64,000 nt of DNA from Argyresthia goedartella (lineage: Eukaryota > Arthropoda > Insecta > Lepidoptera > Argyresthiidae): the NCBI GenBank assembly GCA_949825045.1, contig OX463818.1:28908906-28972905 (forward strand). Direction: 5' to 3'. The translations under genes and the position numbers were made by a program. Below, in pieces: positions 10,148 through 21,253 of this stretch (its first letter is position 1; the number at the start of each line of letters is the position of its first letter). Under the pieces are notes generated by a model. The model had not been told where the DNA came from. It searched no databases and saw nothing but the letters and a program-made list of their open reading frames with translations.

Positions 10148-11795
10148 GAAAAAACTGGATATTGTGCAGTATTACTTGAACATTTTGTAAAATATTTTTC
10201 ATCCCCGTACCTAAAATTTTCCCTGAAAGCGATGAGAACATATCAAAAGTTACGTTAACATTGGAATCATAAAAGTGAGCGTTATGTAGGTTTCCTAAAA
10301 CATTATTTAGGTAAGTATTGAATAATTCTATTCTATAATTAAATAACGGAGCCCCACAAATGTAAGTCGGTGTACACACTACTAAGTTAGTGTGAGTTAC
10401 TTTCTCAATCGCCGATTTGATCTCATTAACAAGCGCTGTATGCTCGAATTCTTCGTTGATTTTGAAGTCTTGCTCGCCAATTAACAGAACGCAGCAGTCG
10501 TTGTTCGTATATCCCTGGAGTTTTGTAGGCAGCGTTTTCAAAATATCTCGTATCTTTCCACCTGGAGTGGAATGGTGAATACATTCAGAGTTATTAAACA
10601 AGTCAAGCATAGTTGGTGATATTTTTTTACCAGTCCTGCCATTAATATTACTAACAATACATAACCGGCTCCTAGGTTTTTGGGTATTTATGTCTCTAGG
10701 TGGAAATGAGTCTTTTTTGGTCGCAAAATATTTTTCTCATTGTTATCAATTCCTTGTGCTTCTTTCTGGTCTATAGGGAGAATACACTGTGATACGTCAG
10801 CGTCAGCATCCACTGGCAGGCTTTGGCTTTGGATCTCAGCCTCAGGCCGGTCCTTATGCTTGTCAAAGGTCACCTCCTAGGTCGATATTGACGAAATTCT
10901 TCACCGGGGAGTGTCCGCATGAAATAGACATTTTTTTCTTACCACGACTAAAAGACTTATGTGACTGTGTATTATGTTTATTAATTTTAATTGTAGGCGT
11001 CTTAAGAGTAGGGCCTATAGTTTTACTTTGGACCAAATTCCTATACAAATCACATTTTCGACGCGATTCAATTAAGGCATCCTGCAAACTCGTAGTTCTC
11101 GTTTAGTAATTTTTGAACTTCGGCATCCGCTCCAAGCAGCTGTTCTTGGAGCGATTTCACTTGATTCTTCAGTTGTTCCACTAAGAAGTTTTCGATCTGT
11201 GAGTCAAAATTTGGTAAGCTATGCGTGCTTAGTTCGTTTGGCGTCGAGTTCAGTATATCAAAACTGTTCCCGTTCGAAAAAGAAGTGATGTCTCTTTTAC
11301 TCGAGATCTGAGAGACATTTTTATGAATTTCAGGGCATGGCGCCTCGTTGAAATTTGCTAACATATCGCCACTTTGTGCGAAAGTACCAATACTGGGTGA
11401 AATGTTGCCTCCGTCGAGCAAAATATCAATCGTACAAATAGGTTCGTTATTTCTTTGACTTTCTGTTCTGGTGAAAGCTTTCTTCTTCTTTTCTGACTCC
11501 TTAAATTCATGTTCCTTTTTTCCGACGTAGGCGGTGTAGTATCACTGTTATTTACACTGGGAAAGTTTGAACGGCTACTCATACAACTATTTATTTTCTG
11601 ATCGCAAGGAGATGGACACTTCCAAGTAAGTTTATCATCCCGCGTCATCAAGCTAAATTGTTTTAGTGTTATCTTAACACACCTGATATCATAGATCATT
11701 TTGCATTTGGAGCATTTTATACTGTCTTTTTTAATCTCTTTTTTGCAAGCTTGGCATGTGTTGTTTTTCAGTTTGGTAGATATTCTTAGTATGTT
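10134..11795 (-). pseudogene. LINE-C ORF1: PHD-like finger, coiled coil, SGNH-like esterase
   Basis: Order on the minus strand: a Cys-rich finger (about 11755-11600) reading TCQACKKEI, IKCSKCKMIYDIRC and WKCPSPC, a PHD-like pattern in which the usual His before the sixth ligand is Asp; a Ser-rich and basic stretch (NLRSQKRRRKLS); a coiled coil (VEQLKNQVKSLQEQLL, about 11190-11130); a basic linker; and 10610-10134, a domain with TPGGKIRDILK, DCCVLLIGEQDF and LVVCTPTYICGAP that resembles SGNH/GDSL hydrolases (a GxND-like block reads GEQD). At least three frameshifts separate these parts. The role in LINEs is nucleic-acid or lipid/RNP handling by analogy with CR1 ORF1; it is inferred here. Confidence 0.6.
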
Positions 11796-11917
11796 TCATT
11801 ATAATCAACAAAGCAAAACAAAAAACACCTTTTGTATTTATAGATAAGTTAACAGTTTGATTTCTCCGTTTAGTTAAATCAGAGAAAAAAAAAAAAAAAC
11901 AACAAAAAGAAAAAAGC

Positions 11918-12001
11918 TGACGCGGTCGAGGCTCGAACGCACTGTCCAAGCGTTAGTCCGTACTCGTAATCCGAGCGCATACACCGTAGGGCTACACGAA
12001 C
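11918..12001 (-). repeat. tRNA-like SINE head
   Basis: On the minus strand GTAGCCCTACGGTGTATGCG resembles an A box, and GCGTTCGAGCCTC 45-50 bp downstream resembles a B box (RNA polymerase III internal promoter). It is followed by a T-rich and A-rich tract. Cloverleaf pairing is poor, so I read it as a tRNA-derived SINE head and not a tRNA gene. Confidence 0.4.
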
Positions 12002-12648
12002 GTTCTTATAGGTGAGCGAAAATCAGTCTATATATTGTAGATCGATGTGTCATCGATAACGGCTTTGCTTGTGATGTTTTGCTTAGTGCTCAATGTTCAC
12101 AATATCACTACATTTTGTTCGAATTCTTAACACATTTAATACCAGATTTTTATTATCTGTTGCTTGTATTATTTATTTTAGTTATAATTCACGTAAATAA
12201 TGTTGTGAGTTACAAAGTTCCGAAGGTTACTTGTAAATAAAATCACTGTTATATTGCACTTCACTCTATTTTTACACGTCACCCACAATATCACTGTAGT
12301 CTGTGAGTCTTAGCGCTCATTTCGCGATGATTTTAAAGCACATTCAATGAATATTTCTATTTTTAATAACAAATTATCTACGAGCATGATGTTCTAGTGA
12401 CGGGCAGCGCCATCTGTGAATTCATATAAGCTTGGTAAGTTGACAAAAAAGTAGAACTATATAGTAATTATTGTTGTGTTGCAAAAAATATATAGGGCAT
12501 AGGGAGCAATTATAAAATTTGTGAAATTTTGTAGAAAATATTTGAGCTGATATGTGTGCACAATTTGTATAATTCGAATAAAAACACATCTCCGAAAAAA
12601 CCAGATGTAAAACAAACAAATATACTCTGGTATAAGATTTACCAGAAG
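12002..12648. other. AT-rich spacer
   Basis: No coding frame or recognisable repeat edge is seen. Part of it may be LINE-C 5' UTR, but no boundary can be set. Confidence 0.5.
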
Positions 12649-12905
12649 TTAAGATTGACCACAAAATAAATGAACATGATTGCATTTTTTTTGGAATGCG
12701 CTACGCAGACGCTCTATGTCCTCTTGAGAATTGATTCTGAAAATAGGGCCGCCCTTCACCTTTCTGACCAGGATTTGACCGTTTCTGGACCATACATATT
12801 TGTATTCATGTTCTTCCTTTGCAGCTCTAGTCATAGCATACAGGCGACGATCATTATTGCTCAAATGCTCATTGATCAAGGCACAGAACCTGACTTTGGT
12901 TGTAC
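12649..12905 (-). pseudogene. LINE ORF1 C-terminal fragment
   Basis: The minus strand reads KVRFCALINEHLSNNDRRLY, then EYKYVWSRNGQILVRKV and INSQEDIERLR. This is the end of a LINE ORF1 of the type whose last domain has the form x-L-T-x-x-N-R-x-L-F ... Y-x-x-W-x-R-x-G-x-I-x-x-R. It belongs to a different copy from LINE-D, which begins a few bases away on the other strand. Confidence 0.65.
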
Positions 12906-12910
12906 ATAAT

Positions 12911-13565
12911 TCCGAGAATCAAGCTTCTATGGAAATCCTATACTCGAAGCACGATGACATCCAAAAGGAAATAGAAAATCTCAAATCCGAACGCCGCGAA
13001 CATTTAACCTACATTAAGGACCTGAAAACCCGATTAGAAATCCTAGAGAGAAATTCCTGCTCGGTCAAGATCGAAATCAAGAACAAACCCAAAGCACAGC
13101 CTTCTGAGGACAAAGACGAGCTCTCCAATATCGCTACAAAAATTGGAGCTGCTCTGGGTATCGACATAGAAAAATCTGATGTTAGAGACATATATCGTGG
13201 CTTCGCTAAGCCTGATCAGACAAAACCTATTGTGGTAGATTTTACCTCTGTAGTAATTAAGGAGAATATCATGAAAGGACTTAAGAAATTTAACAGTAAA
13301 AAAGACAATAAAAATAAGTTCAACACCAGTCATCTTAGCCTCATCGGTCCTGTGTCTCCTATCTACGTTTCTGAGTGCCTCACATCAAAAAACCAGAAAA
13401 CTTCACTTCCTGGCTCGTGACTTCGTAAAGACCCACGAATTTACTTTTTGTTGGATTTCCTACGGAAAAGTATATTTGAGGAAGGCGATCAATCTGCCCT
13501 TTATCAGAGTGGATGACGAATCTACTCTCAATAAGCTAAGGGAGACAGCAAAACCGCTGTTCTGA
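12911..13565 (+). pseudogene. LINE-D ORF1, coiled coil and RRM-like region, one frameshift
   Basis: The protein starts inside a coiled coil (DIQKEIENLKSERREHLTYI, then LKTRLEILERNSCS). It continues with ATKIGAALGIDIEKSDVRD, PIVVDFTSVVIKENIM and SHLSLIGPVSPIYVSECLT, the RNA-binding part of LINE ORF1 of the baculovirus FP-like type. A frameshift near 13392 ends the first frame at 13420. The proper continuation (RKLHFLARDFVKTHEFTFCW, GKVYLRKA, VDDESTLNKLRE) runs in the next frame to TGA at 13563-13565. Confidence 0.75.
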
Positions 13566-14412
13566 CTAGTTTCTGAGCTTATCACTCTACTTTTATTAAT
13601 TTTATATGCTCTCCTACGCCGCACTTTAGACTTAAAGCTAGTTTTTACTTGTATGTCAACACTCTGCACGCTTACACACTTAAATAACTACACATATTAT
13701 ACTATCCATCGACGCAATAATATATACACACATAAACTGAATTCAAATATTTATAAAACCTATCCTGATACCTGCTTTGGTATATTAGGCCCCCTCTGTA
13801 ACAACTTACCTCGTGTCCATGGCTCTTCCTGTCGGCACTGGCCTTGATAATGTCATAAGCGAGGAATTGGATAGTGTCACGGTTTTGGACTCTTTTTCAT
13901 GTGATGTCGAGGAATGTAAGTCCCTAAATCTGATGAGTGCCTCACAGTTTTGACCCAAAATATACACAGCATTAACTGCAATATGGCTGGTTTCCACGTG
14001 CTACTAACTAGACTTAATTTAGTTTGTGATGTGATTGTACTTACAGAATGTCGTCTTTTAGCCAACTCTATTATATCCCCATTTCAGGGGTATATGCATC
14101 ACTCTACCATAAATAACTACCTCCAGAATGATGGGGTTGTAGTATATGTCCGCAATCACCTAAAAGTATCTGTCGATGAACCCATTGTTCAGGATTCTAA
14201 TAGCCTATTGCTGAATTTTGGTACTGATACAGCAATACTTGCTATATATCGCTCCCCCTCTAACCAAAATATTGATCCATTCCTCACCTCTCTTAATAAG
14301 ACGCTGGCCAATCTAACGTCCTTTAACAGCTTGTCATTAGTTGGGGATATAAACATTGATATTTTGCCAAACAATTCCGAATCCAGAACTCTTGACTATC
14401 TTAATAGATTGT
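12911..14412 (+). mobile_element. LINE-D, ORF1 end plus endonuclease
   Basis: A plus-strand LINE fragment holds the coiled coil and C-terminal domain of ORF1 (12911-13565) and the start of ORF2 with most of an endonuclease (13820-14412). It stops abruptly at 14412 inside the endonuclease, so RT is lacking. It is truncated at both ends. Confidence 0.75.
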
Positions 14413-14414
14413 AA
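13820..14414 (+). pseudogene. LINE-D ORF2, endonuclease start, truncated
   Basis: ATG 13820 opens MALPVGTGLDNVISEELD and a stop follows SLNLMSASQF near 13951. In the next frame LTQNIHSINCNMAGFHVL starts the endonuclease, with VIVLTECRLLANS (Glu box), NDGVVVYVRNH and LSLVGDINIDI (the usual GDFN reads GDIN). The frame ends at 14412-14414 before the C-terminal Asp-His motif. The Asp/Asn box is altered and the domain is incomplete, so the copy is dead. Confidence 0.7.
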
Positions 14415-14486
14415 CGGAAATGTAAAGATCTGAGACACATTTTTTTATTTGCCATAAATAGTTGACAAGCGTTGGCAGGTAATAAT

Positions 14487-14768
14487 AATGTAATAATTCT
14501 TTATTGCACAGAAAACACAATGGAAAAAATACAACGAACAATATGCAAAGGTGAGCTTATTTCTAAAAAGAAATTTCTTACAGCTAACCTGTGAGGAAAG
14601 GAAAAAATATTTATAGAGAGGTAGTCCTAGTGTACAATTAAGATTTAAAAGAAAGAAATAAAGTCAATATACTATCAGATAAATCACAATACATCCTACA
14701 CATACTATAAAATAAATTAATAGAATACAATAAATACATAGATACACATACATACTATAAGATACCCA
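14487..14768 (-). other. LINE-E 3' UTR
   Basis: AT-rich. It contains the hairpin shared with LINE-H and LINE-P at 14559-14574 and a final AATAAAG with an ATT-rich tail. Confidence 0.75.
14559..14574 (-). ncRNA. LINE 3' UTR hairpin (copy E)
   Basis: The minus strand reads ATTTCT-TTTT-AGAAAT, a 6-bp stem with a 4-base loop, inside GGAAGAAAT...ATAAGCTC-like context. Copy P has ATCTCT-TTTT-AGAGAT at the same place; one C-G pair is replaced by a T-A pair, a compensatory change. Such 3' structures are commonly the RT recognition site. Confidence 0.6.
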
Positions 14769-17099
14769 CTATGCGGAAGAGAGGAGATGCTGTTTCAACT
14801 TTTTCTTAAAAGAGAACAAGGATGTGCAATCCCTAATAGCGCAAGGAAGTGCATTCCACAAACGTATTGCCCTTAACCTTAACGAGTGCTCGTAAACAAC
14901 AGTGTTGTGCTGAGGAATTGACAAAAGTGACACCGTGTGAGATCTCCGAAGTCTATCCCCAGAGAAAAGAAACTCAAAATGTTCACGAAGATATGCGGGA
15001 CAGCGCGGATTTCTCAAAATATTGAAGAGGAAGGAGAGAATGTGCATATCACGACGAAGTCGGATCGGGAGCCATTCCAATTCCCTGCGATATTGGGACA
15101 CTTGATCGTACTTGCGGAGACCGAAGATAAACCGAATCCCGAGATTTTGAAGTCGCTCGAGTTTGTTCAGTAGATCTTCGTTCGCGCTGGCCCAGCAAAC
15201 ATCGGCGTAGTCAATTAAAGGCAGAAGAAGGGTCTGAACTAGCATGATTTTAGTCTGCCTAGGCAAGAAGTACTGCATACGCCGAAGGGAATGAAAGGAT
15301 GCAAAGACTCGTCTGCTGACCTCACAAACGTGGGGCGACCAGGATAAAAGATTATCAAAAACAACCCCAAGATTTTTGGCTTTCTCGCTGTACTTGACAA
15401 TGGTACCGTCATAAAGCACGGGAGCAACTGACCTATGCTGCAACAAATTAAGTAAGTGCCGTGTACCCAGTATCATCGCCTGAGACTTATCCGGGTTGAC
15501 TAATAGCCCATACGAAAGAGCCCATTTCCTGATGTTGTCGAGGTCAGCATTCAAAGCCTCTACAGTCGAAGTCAGATCACACAGGGGAAAATGCCGATAA
15601 ATTTGAAGGTCATCTGCATAGAGATGATACGAGGAAGACAATACATCCGAGATGGAATGGATGAAAACTGAGAAAAGAAGAGGAGAAAGGATGCCACCCT
15701 GCGGAACACCAGTAGAGAGCTTGCACCATTCCGTAGTAACTTCTTCAGACTTGATGCGCTGCTGGCGGTCTCTCAGGTAGGAGTCAAACCAGCGAGCCGA
15801 GTGTGAAGAGACATTGAGTGTTTTTATGATTTCAACAAGTATATCGAAGTCGACGCAGTTGAAGGCGCTGCTAAAGTCAAGGAGAGTCAAGACTGTGAGC
15901 TGCTTCTTATCCATTGCCAGTTGGATATCGTCAGTTACCTTGAGCAGTGCGGTGGTGGTGCTATGCCCTGGCCTAAAACCAGACTGAAAAGGGTTCAGTA
16001 AATCCATGGAGGAAAGGTAAGAGGACAGCTGGGAGTGGACAATTGATTCAAGGACTTTGGAAAGGATTGGTAGGATGGAAATGGGACGGAACTCTTTGAA
16101 GGAGGACGAGTTAGAAGTTTTAGGCAGGGGTATTACTAATGCTCTTTTCCACTGGCTTGGGAAGCAGTACTCGCTCAGCGACGCGTTAATTATATGCGTT
16201 ATGGGTGGTAAAACATTATCGAGTACACTGAATAGCATCTGAGAGCAGATATTGTCATCACCTACAGCCTTGGACGAGATTTATAGAATAGCTTTCTTTA
16301 CTGCGCCAACTCCGACAGACCTGAGGTTGAAAGGTAAGCAACTGGATGTCGTTCTGGTACGCAAGTTACGAAGGGTAGCATCCTTGACACAGGGGTCCAT
16401 CACGACAGGGGAGACAGCAAAGAATTTGTTGAGACCATTGAGGTCGACACTACCGGCAACTGCGTCCTGGGACTTACCAACACCAAGGGTCTTCAGGAAC
16501 TTCCAAACCTGTGCAGGAGAGTAACTCTCGATACTCTCGTAGATGTGGCGGCGTTTGGCATCTCGACAAAGACGGGTGCACCGATTACGGAGACGTTTGT
16601 ATATAAGGAGATTATCGTCCGTCGGATCCTTCTTATATCTACATTTGGCACGGTTTCTCTGGGCCATCAGATCCTTGATGGTGTCGGTAAGCCAAGGCGC
16701 AGGGAGATGTTTGACCCTAACCTTTTTGACAGGAGCATGTTTGTCGAACAAACTTAAGACAATCGAGTTGAAATGCTGGACTTTGTCATCAACGGTCTCA
16801 CTACAGACGACAGGAGACCAGTCTATAGAAGCGGCGTCAGACTTAAGGGAGCTGAGATCCATACCCTTGAAACTGCGAATATCCAGGAATTTTGCTGCGC
16901 GCTTGGGAGGCCTTAACTTGAACGAGAGATAAATCAAATCGTGAAAGGAGAAGGGGGCATTAAGTTGGCCATGCGTAGCAACCTTGGATATGTTAGAAAC
17001 AATCATAAGATCTAGAAGAGAGGGGGTGCAGTGGGGCTGGAAGTGAGTTGCACTCAAGGGATGAATATTTTGCAGGTTTGGGCAACGTGATTTAATGAT
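14769..17099 (-). pseudogene. LINE-E ORF2, endonuclease end plus intact-looking RT, one nonsense codon
   Basis: The frame starts in the endonuclease C-terminus (LSATHFQPHCTPSLLD, SFHDLIYLSFK) and passes through HAPVKKVRVKHLPAPWL. It is broken only by TAA at 16279-16281 after GVGAVKKAIL, where sister copies have Ser or Ala. RT follows: FKEFRPISILPILSKVLES, QSGFRPGHSTTTALLK, motif A LTLLDFSSAFNCVDFD, motif B STGVPQGGILSPLLF, motif C YHLYADDLQIY, then thumb (KAKNLGVVFDN) and C-terminus (RLRAIRLWNALPCAIRD). All catalytic Asp residues of RT are present. It ends at 14769. The endonuclease N-terminus and ORF1 are absent by 5' truncation. Confidence 0.85.
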
Positions 17100-17239
17100 T
17101 CAACCATGAACTGCAAAAAGAGAAGCCAAATATTCTCAAACCAAACAAATATCGGTGATGTAAGTTTGGCGTTGACCAATGCTCAATTAAACGGCAAGAT
17201 AAATTTGGTATAAACGTAGCTATGGAGATTAGTGTTTTT

Positions 17240-17350
17240 CGAAGGCATCGCAAATTTCACAAGGCCTCATATAAGATCAAGTGGCTCATCGCTTTGTTAC
17301 CATACTTGAAATATTAAGGTTCGAGGTTCGATTCTCCGTTGTCAACTTTT
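17240..17350 (+). repeat. tRNA-like SINE head
   Basis: GTGGCTCATCGC at 17281-17292 resembles an A box. AAGGTTCGAGGTTCGATTCTCC around 17317-17337 contains a B box (and a near repeat of it). A T-rich stretch follows. The anticodon region does not fold convincingly. Confidence 0.4.
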
Positions 17351-17597
17351 ATTTTTCTATTTTACTTTTGGTTTTGGGTTATTAATTTGTGGGTCCTTTC
17401 TGAATAGCTATTCGGGAGTGTCGGGTTGTGCTTATTAAATTTATGTCCTAGAAGTTAATTGCTTATCATGCATCTTTGTAAATATTTTCTACCTTGTTTA
17501 AACTACTGAATATGTCGTCACAGTAATTGCCTATTACTTCTATAATCGTCATTATTTATCTAGTCTAGAAATCTATACGTAGAATGTGCCAGATTAA

Positions 17598-17843
17598 TTA
17601 TGAATTAAAAAAAGCGACATCTTTGAATGGATAGCGGAAGTGTAAGGATGGATGTTCGCTATAACATATTTTGAGTTTCATATGAGGTGGCGGCACCTTT
17701 TGACGAATAGCAGGAATGTTCCCAAAATCTGTCAAGATGAGTTTAAAAATATTGTACGGGTTCCGTATAGGAACAAAACCAGAGGGGAGAGATGAAATAT
17801 GGCGTTTAGCATCAGAAAGGGATATGACAAAACAGGGTTTCAC
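17598..17843 (-). other. Unrecognised 81-codon open frame (copy 1; recurs at 21455-21700)
   Basis: The frame begins MKPCFVISLSDAKRHISS and contains GFVPIRNPYNIFKLILTD. It is identical in both duplication copies, but recent duplication alone explains that. I see no motif I can name. It may be a remnant of a transposon protein or chance. Confidence 0.2.
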
Positions 17844-18114
17844 TGAGAAGGTAACTTGGGTTTTGCAATGGAATACAAATTTTAGATTTTAACAATGGTA
17901 CTAAGACAAAACAATGTTTGAAACGAAGGATATTGAGATGAGTGTTATTTTGAATTATTTGCCACATTGATGTAATATAAATGAACTGTGTATTTTACTG
18001 ATTTATGATGATTTGTAAATAAAAAGCAAAAAGTAATAATAATAAAAATGACAGTGAACCCTAATGGATTTTTAGGGATTTCTTTTTTCTAAACGGGATG
18101 AGATATCTAAATGG

Positions 18115-18342
18115 TTGATATTGAAAAAGTTGGGCAATTTGGTCTTGAGTGTTAATATTCAAAAAACATTGCGTTTGCTTAAAGCATTAAGCCACAAAAC
18201 TACTTTTAAAAAAATCCCTAAATCCTGGCAACACCAAATCTGTTGTATAAAAGAACGATGTGGGGACGATTACGGCAGTTATATTTTTATAAGAGTTGCC
18301 GCGAGAAGTCTCCCTGAATCTGGAGCCATTGAAAGGTTTTAA
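18115..18342 (+). other. Unrecognised 75-codon open frame (copy 1; recurs at 21972-22199)
   Basis: It contains KTTFKKIPKSWQHQICCIKE and IFIRVAARSLPESGAIE. It is identical in the two copies. No known domain was recognised; it could be an exon remnant or chance. Confidence 0.2.
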
Positions 18343-19582
18343 AGTACCTACCTATTTACCTACGTTGTGCGGTCAAATAGCTGTTTGATAGTGGAAAGTA
18401 CCTAAAGTAATTTTTGAGCATTTACGGGCTCAAAATAATATTGAAACTACGAAGGAATAGGGAAAGTAAAGTGATCTCTAAATTATAAAACCAGTAGTTT
18501 CAATTTTAGTGCGATAAATAATATAATCAGTTTGTTAAATAATGGTTTAAATAGGAGAAGCCTGAATTTTAGGCGATCCACTTGAATTAATTTAATTCAG
18601 TCTTAAAGTTAATAAATAAAAGGAAACCATTATTCGCGTTGGTGTTTCAATTAATTTTTATTTCCTAGACAGGACGTCTGTCTGTGTTCAGGAAGGATGA
18701 GGGGTGAGTGACCTTTATTTTGGTGATCCGACAGATAATGTGTTATTTATTTACCTATTTACTTTTACTGGGGATGCATAATTTATCATGTAATTTTCTT
18801 TCACATACGTTCACTTGTCACAGATGGCTACAAGGTTTAAAATAGATCCAGCTATCTACAAATATAGAAAGGTTTAGGAAACATTGTCGAGTGCAGGGTC
18901 TAAATGGAAGCTTTGCCCAAAGTATTTTAATCTAGAGCCATTCTACCAAGATGTAGGTACAATTTTAAATGAATCTACATAGCTACTTCCAGATTGCTGA
19001 AAAGAAAGTACCTATAACGCTATCTTTAATCATTCACAGACGCGAGCTTCTAAAATATTCGACGGTTTATTACTAATCATCATAGAAGCAATGGTTCTAA
19101 GTAACTGATAGTAACATGAGGAATTATGCAAGTTTAGTATCGGGTAGATACTTATTTAGGATTTTAGAGAATTTATACCTACCAATTTCATAACATCACA
19201 TGAGTTAGTATCGGATATTATATATGTAATTCTACTGAACGTGTGTATGCCACTGAACTCCTCCTAAGCGGCTGGACCGATTTGAATGAATTTTTTGTAT
19301 GCGGTAGGGAGGCCCTCTAAATGGTTTAGATTTACAAATCAGCTCGGCAGGACAACGGCTGTCGAATCCACTAGTTACCTATAATTATCACAAACGGAAA
19401 GTCAGAGGATCAACAGGTTATTTCAATAGCAGTACCTAGCTAGGTACTTACATATTTTATAATGTTAATTATTTACAAGCCGCGCCACGAATAGAGTACG
19501 TTGGGCGACGTTGGCGGGAATTACTGCGCGTATGTACAGATATTGAAAGGTGAATACTGCGTATTCAAGGTCACCGCTCACA

Positions 19583-19665
19583 ACGTGTGGCGCGACGGAT
19601 ATATATACCTATGGGTCGGCAGAAACCCTATCTACGAAGCCAGGGTTCGAGTCCCGGTGGGGACA
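19583..19665 (+). repeat. tRNA-derived SINE head (copy 1)
   Basis: GTGTGGCGCGACGG (A box region, from 19585) and GGTTCGAGTCCC (B box, 19644-19655) are about 50 bp apart. Downstream sequence to about 19860 probably is the SINE body. The longer open frame through here (19501-19755) is read-through of the repeat. Confidence 0.55.
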
Positions 19666-20687
19666 AGTGTTTGTCCGATGGGTACAGATGTTTGTACTCT
19701 AGTCATGGTTGTTTATCTATCTAAGTTTAATATTTATCTATATATTTACGTGTAACAGACAACGATGTCTGTTGCCCAAAATACAGGGAATTGTAATTTG
19801 GGACTAGAGCAATGGGTGTAGATTGGGAATTACATTCGCTATTACGAAATAAATCAAATTGTAAAGTCGGTAAATATGAACGTTAAATTTTGTATCTCAA
19901 TTACCTTCCATTACATCCGATACATAACACAACGAGAAGGAAGTGCTGAGCCAGGCTATCAACAACCTTTGTCTACAATTAAGTTTATTATTGTTATTGT
20001 TGTGAAATTGGTTGGGTTCTAACTATTCATACTACTAGAATATGATTGTTACAGGCTCCACATTATTTGTCGATTCACCACAGAATTTTGTTCAAGCTTG
20101 AAGAAATCACATTGAACATAATTCACCTTTACCTAGTGTTAACTCCTGGACTTGCGGCATGCAGAGAAGATGACCTTTGCAATAGTGTTAATAATTAAAT
20201 TCAGTGTTCCTTATTAAGGCCGGGTGACATATAAGTGCAGAGAAATCTATATGACAAAAAAAAATCCTAGCCATTTTTTAAAGTGAAGTGAAGTGATTCT
20301 TGTTTTTAAAATTGCAAGGTCTAAAGGTGGGAAAAGTCTTTTTTAGATTAAAATGGACTGTAATGCATTATATAAGTATAATTTAAATACTTACTCTAAC
20401 TAATAACAATAAGATTTTAATGAAAAAATAAATAATAACAATACTGTGGTCCAATTTAGTCATACCTCAGTGAAATTGACAGAATATTAACTATACCTAC
20501 AATTTTTTGTTCTAAAATTAAACTTTTATTAAAATTGTCCAGACAATTTCAACACTGGGGATTTTAGTAGTTATATTTAGATTGTAGTTCGATTTTTCCC
20601 TTCTAGAATCTATAATGTTTATTTTAATTGTTTTATTTGTGTTGTGTGTGTTTGATGTTTTTTTAGAATCTTCTACTGGTTGATTTA

Positions 20688-21236
20688 AATGATAATTATT
20701 GTGTTTCATAGATTCTTTAATTGATTAATTTGAACGTTATTTGAACTGTGTTTTCTAGAATCTTTTACTGTTTTATTTTAATTTGATTTTTCAGGAAGGT
20801 TTTGTGTTTTATCGGGTTTTAATTACCTATTATGCAGCAATCATTGGGTTTCATAAACTCTTAATTTTCCATTATAAAACGGGGAAAACTATTTCAATCA
20901 ACACGGTAACCATTATATTCAGGACAGGCAGTAACCAGATAATTATTGTGTTCCTAGATTCTTTAATTGATTAATTTGAACGTTATTTGAACGGTGTTTT
21001 CTAGAATCTTTTACTGTTTTATTTTAATTAAGTTTTGCAGGAAGGTTTTGTGTTTTATCGGGTTTTAACTACCTACTAGGCAGCAATCATTGGGTTTCAT
21101 AAACTCTTAATTTTCCATTATAAAAAGGAGAAAACTATTTCAATCAACACGGTAACCATTATCTTCCGGACAGGCGGTAACCAGATAATTATTGTGTTTC
21201 CTAGTTTCTTTAGTTGATTAATTTGAACGTTATTTT
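20688..21236. repeat. 247-bp monomer array, copy 1
   Basis: Recurring anchor TTGATTAATTTGAACGTTAT is at 20721, 20967 and 21214, spaced 246-247 bp. The third unit is cut off after about 40 bp. A more diverged partial unit (TTCTAGAATCTATAATG...) lies further left from about 20604. Confidence 0.9.
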
Positions 21237-21253
21237 GTTTGTTTATTATATTG

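Larger units (their letters stand above)
8459..11795 (-). mobile_element. LINE-C, CR1-like, ORF1 plus endonuclease, RT missing
   Basis: Read on the minus strand: a frameshifted ORF1 (11795-10134) with a PHD-like finger, a coiled coil and an SGNH-esterase-like domain; ORF2 endonuclease and linker (10147-8810); then directly a 3' UTR of about 340 bp ending in AATAAATAAATGAAATGAAAT near 8459. RT is completely absent, which implies internal deletion or template jumping. PHD and esterase domains in ORF1 are known from CR1-group LINEs. Confidence 0.75.
14480..17105 (-). mobile_element. LINE-E, 5'-truncated, same family as LINE-H and LINE-P
   Basis: A minus-strand LINE runs from within the endonuclease (about 17100) to a 3' end at about 14480 with CAATAAAGAATTATTACATTATTATT. 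One ORF2 frame is readable all the way with a single stop. LINE-H (30.1-32.3 kb) and LINE-P (60.1-63.8 kb) share the coding sequence and 3' UTR hairpin. Confidence 0.85.
17397..21253. repeat. 3,857-bp tandem duplication, copy 1
   Basis: The sequence from TTTCTGAATAGCTATTCGGG at 17397 recurs at 21254, exactly 3,857 bp later. The two copies differ by only scattered single bases (for example near 17544, 17587, 17907, 18246-18255). Copy 1 ends within a third, partial 247-bp monomer; about 17 bp that do not match a monomer (21236-21253) precede copy 2. Contents: two short open frames (17598-17843 minus, 18115-18342 plus) that I do not recognise, a common insect repeat (about 19245-19375), a tRNA-like SINE head and the monomer array. 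Confidence 0.95.

Noticed and set aside
15239..16932. Plus-strand frames within LINE-E
   Set aside because: They are shadows of the minus-strand ORF2, which has all RT motifs in order.
19501..19755. 84-codon frame in the duplication
   Set aside because: It reads through the tRNA-like SINE head; its identity in both copies is explained by the recent duplication.
17397..21253. The 3.86-kb unit as a Helitron or Polinton
   Set aside because: No Rep/helicase, integrase or DNA polymerase coding sequence and no diagnostic ends were seen; it is better described simply as a tandem duplication.
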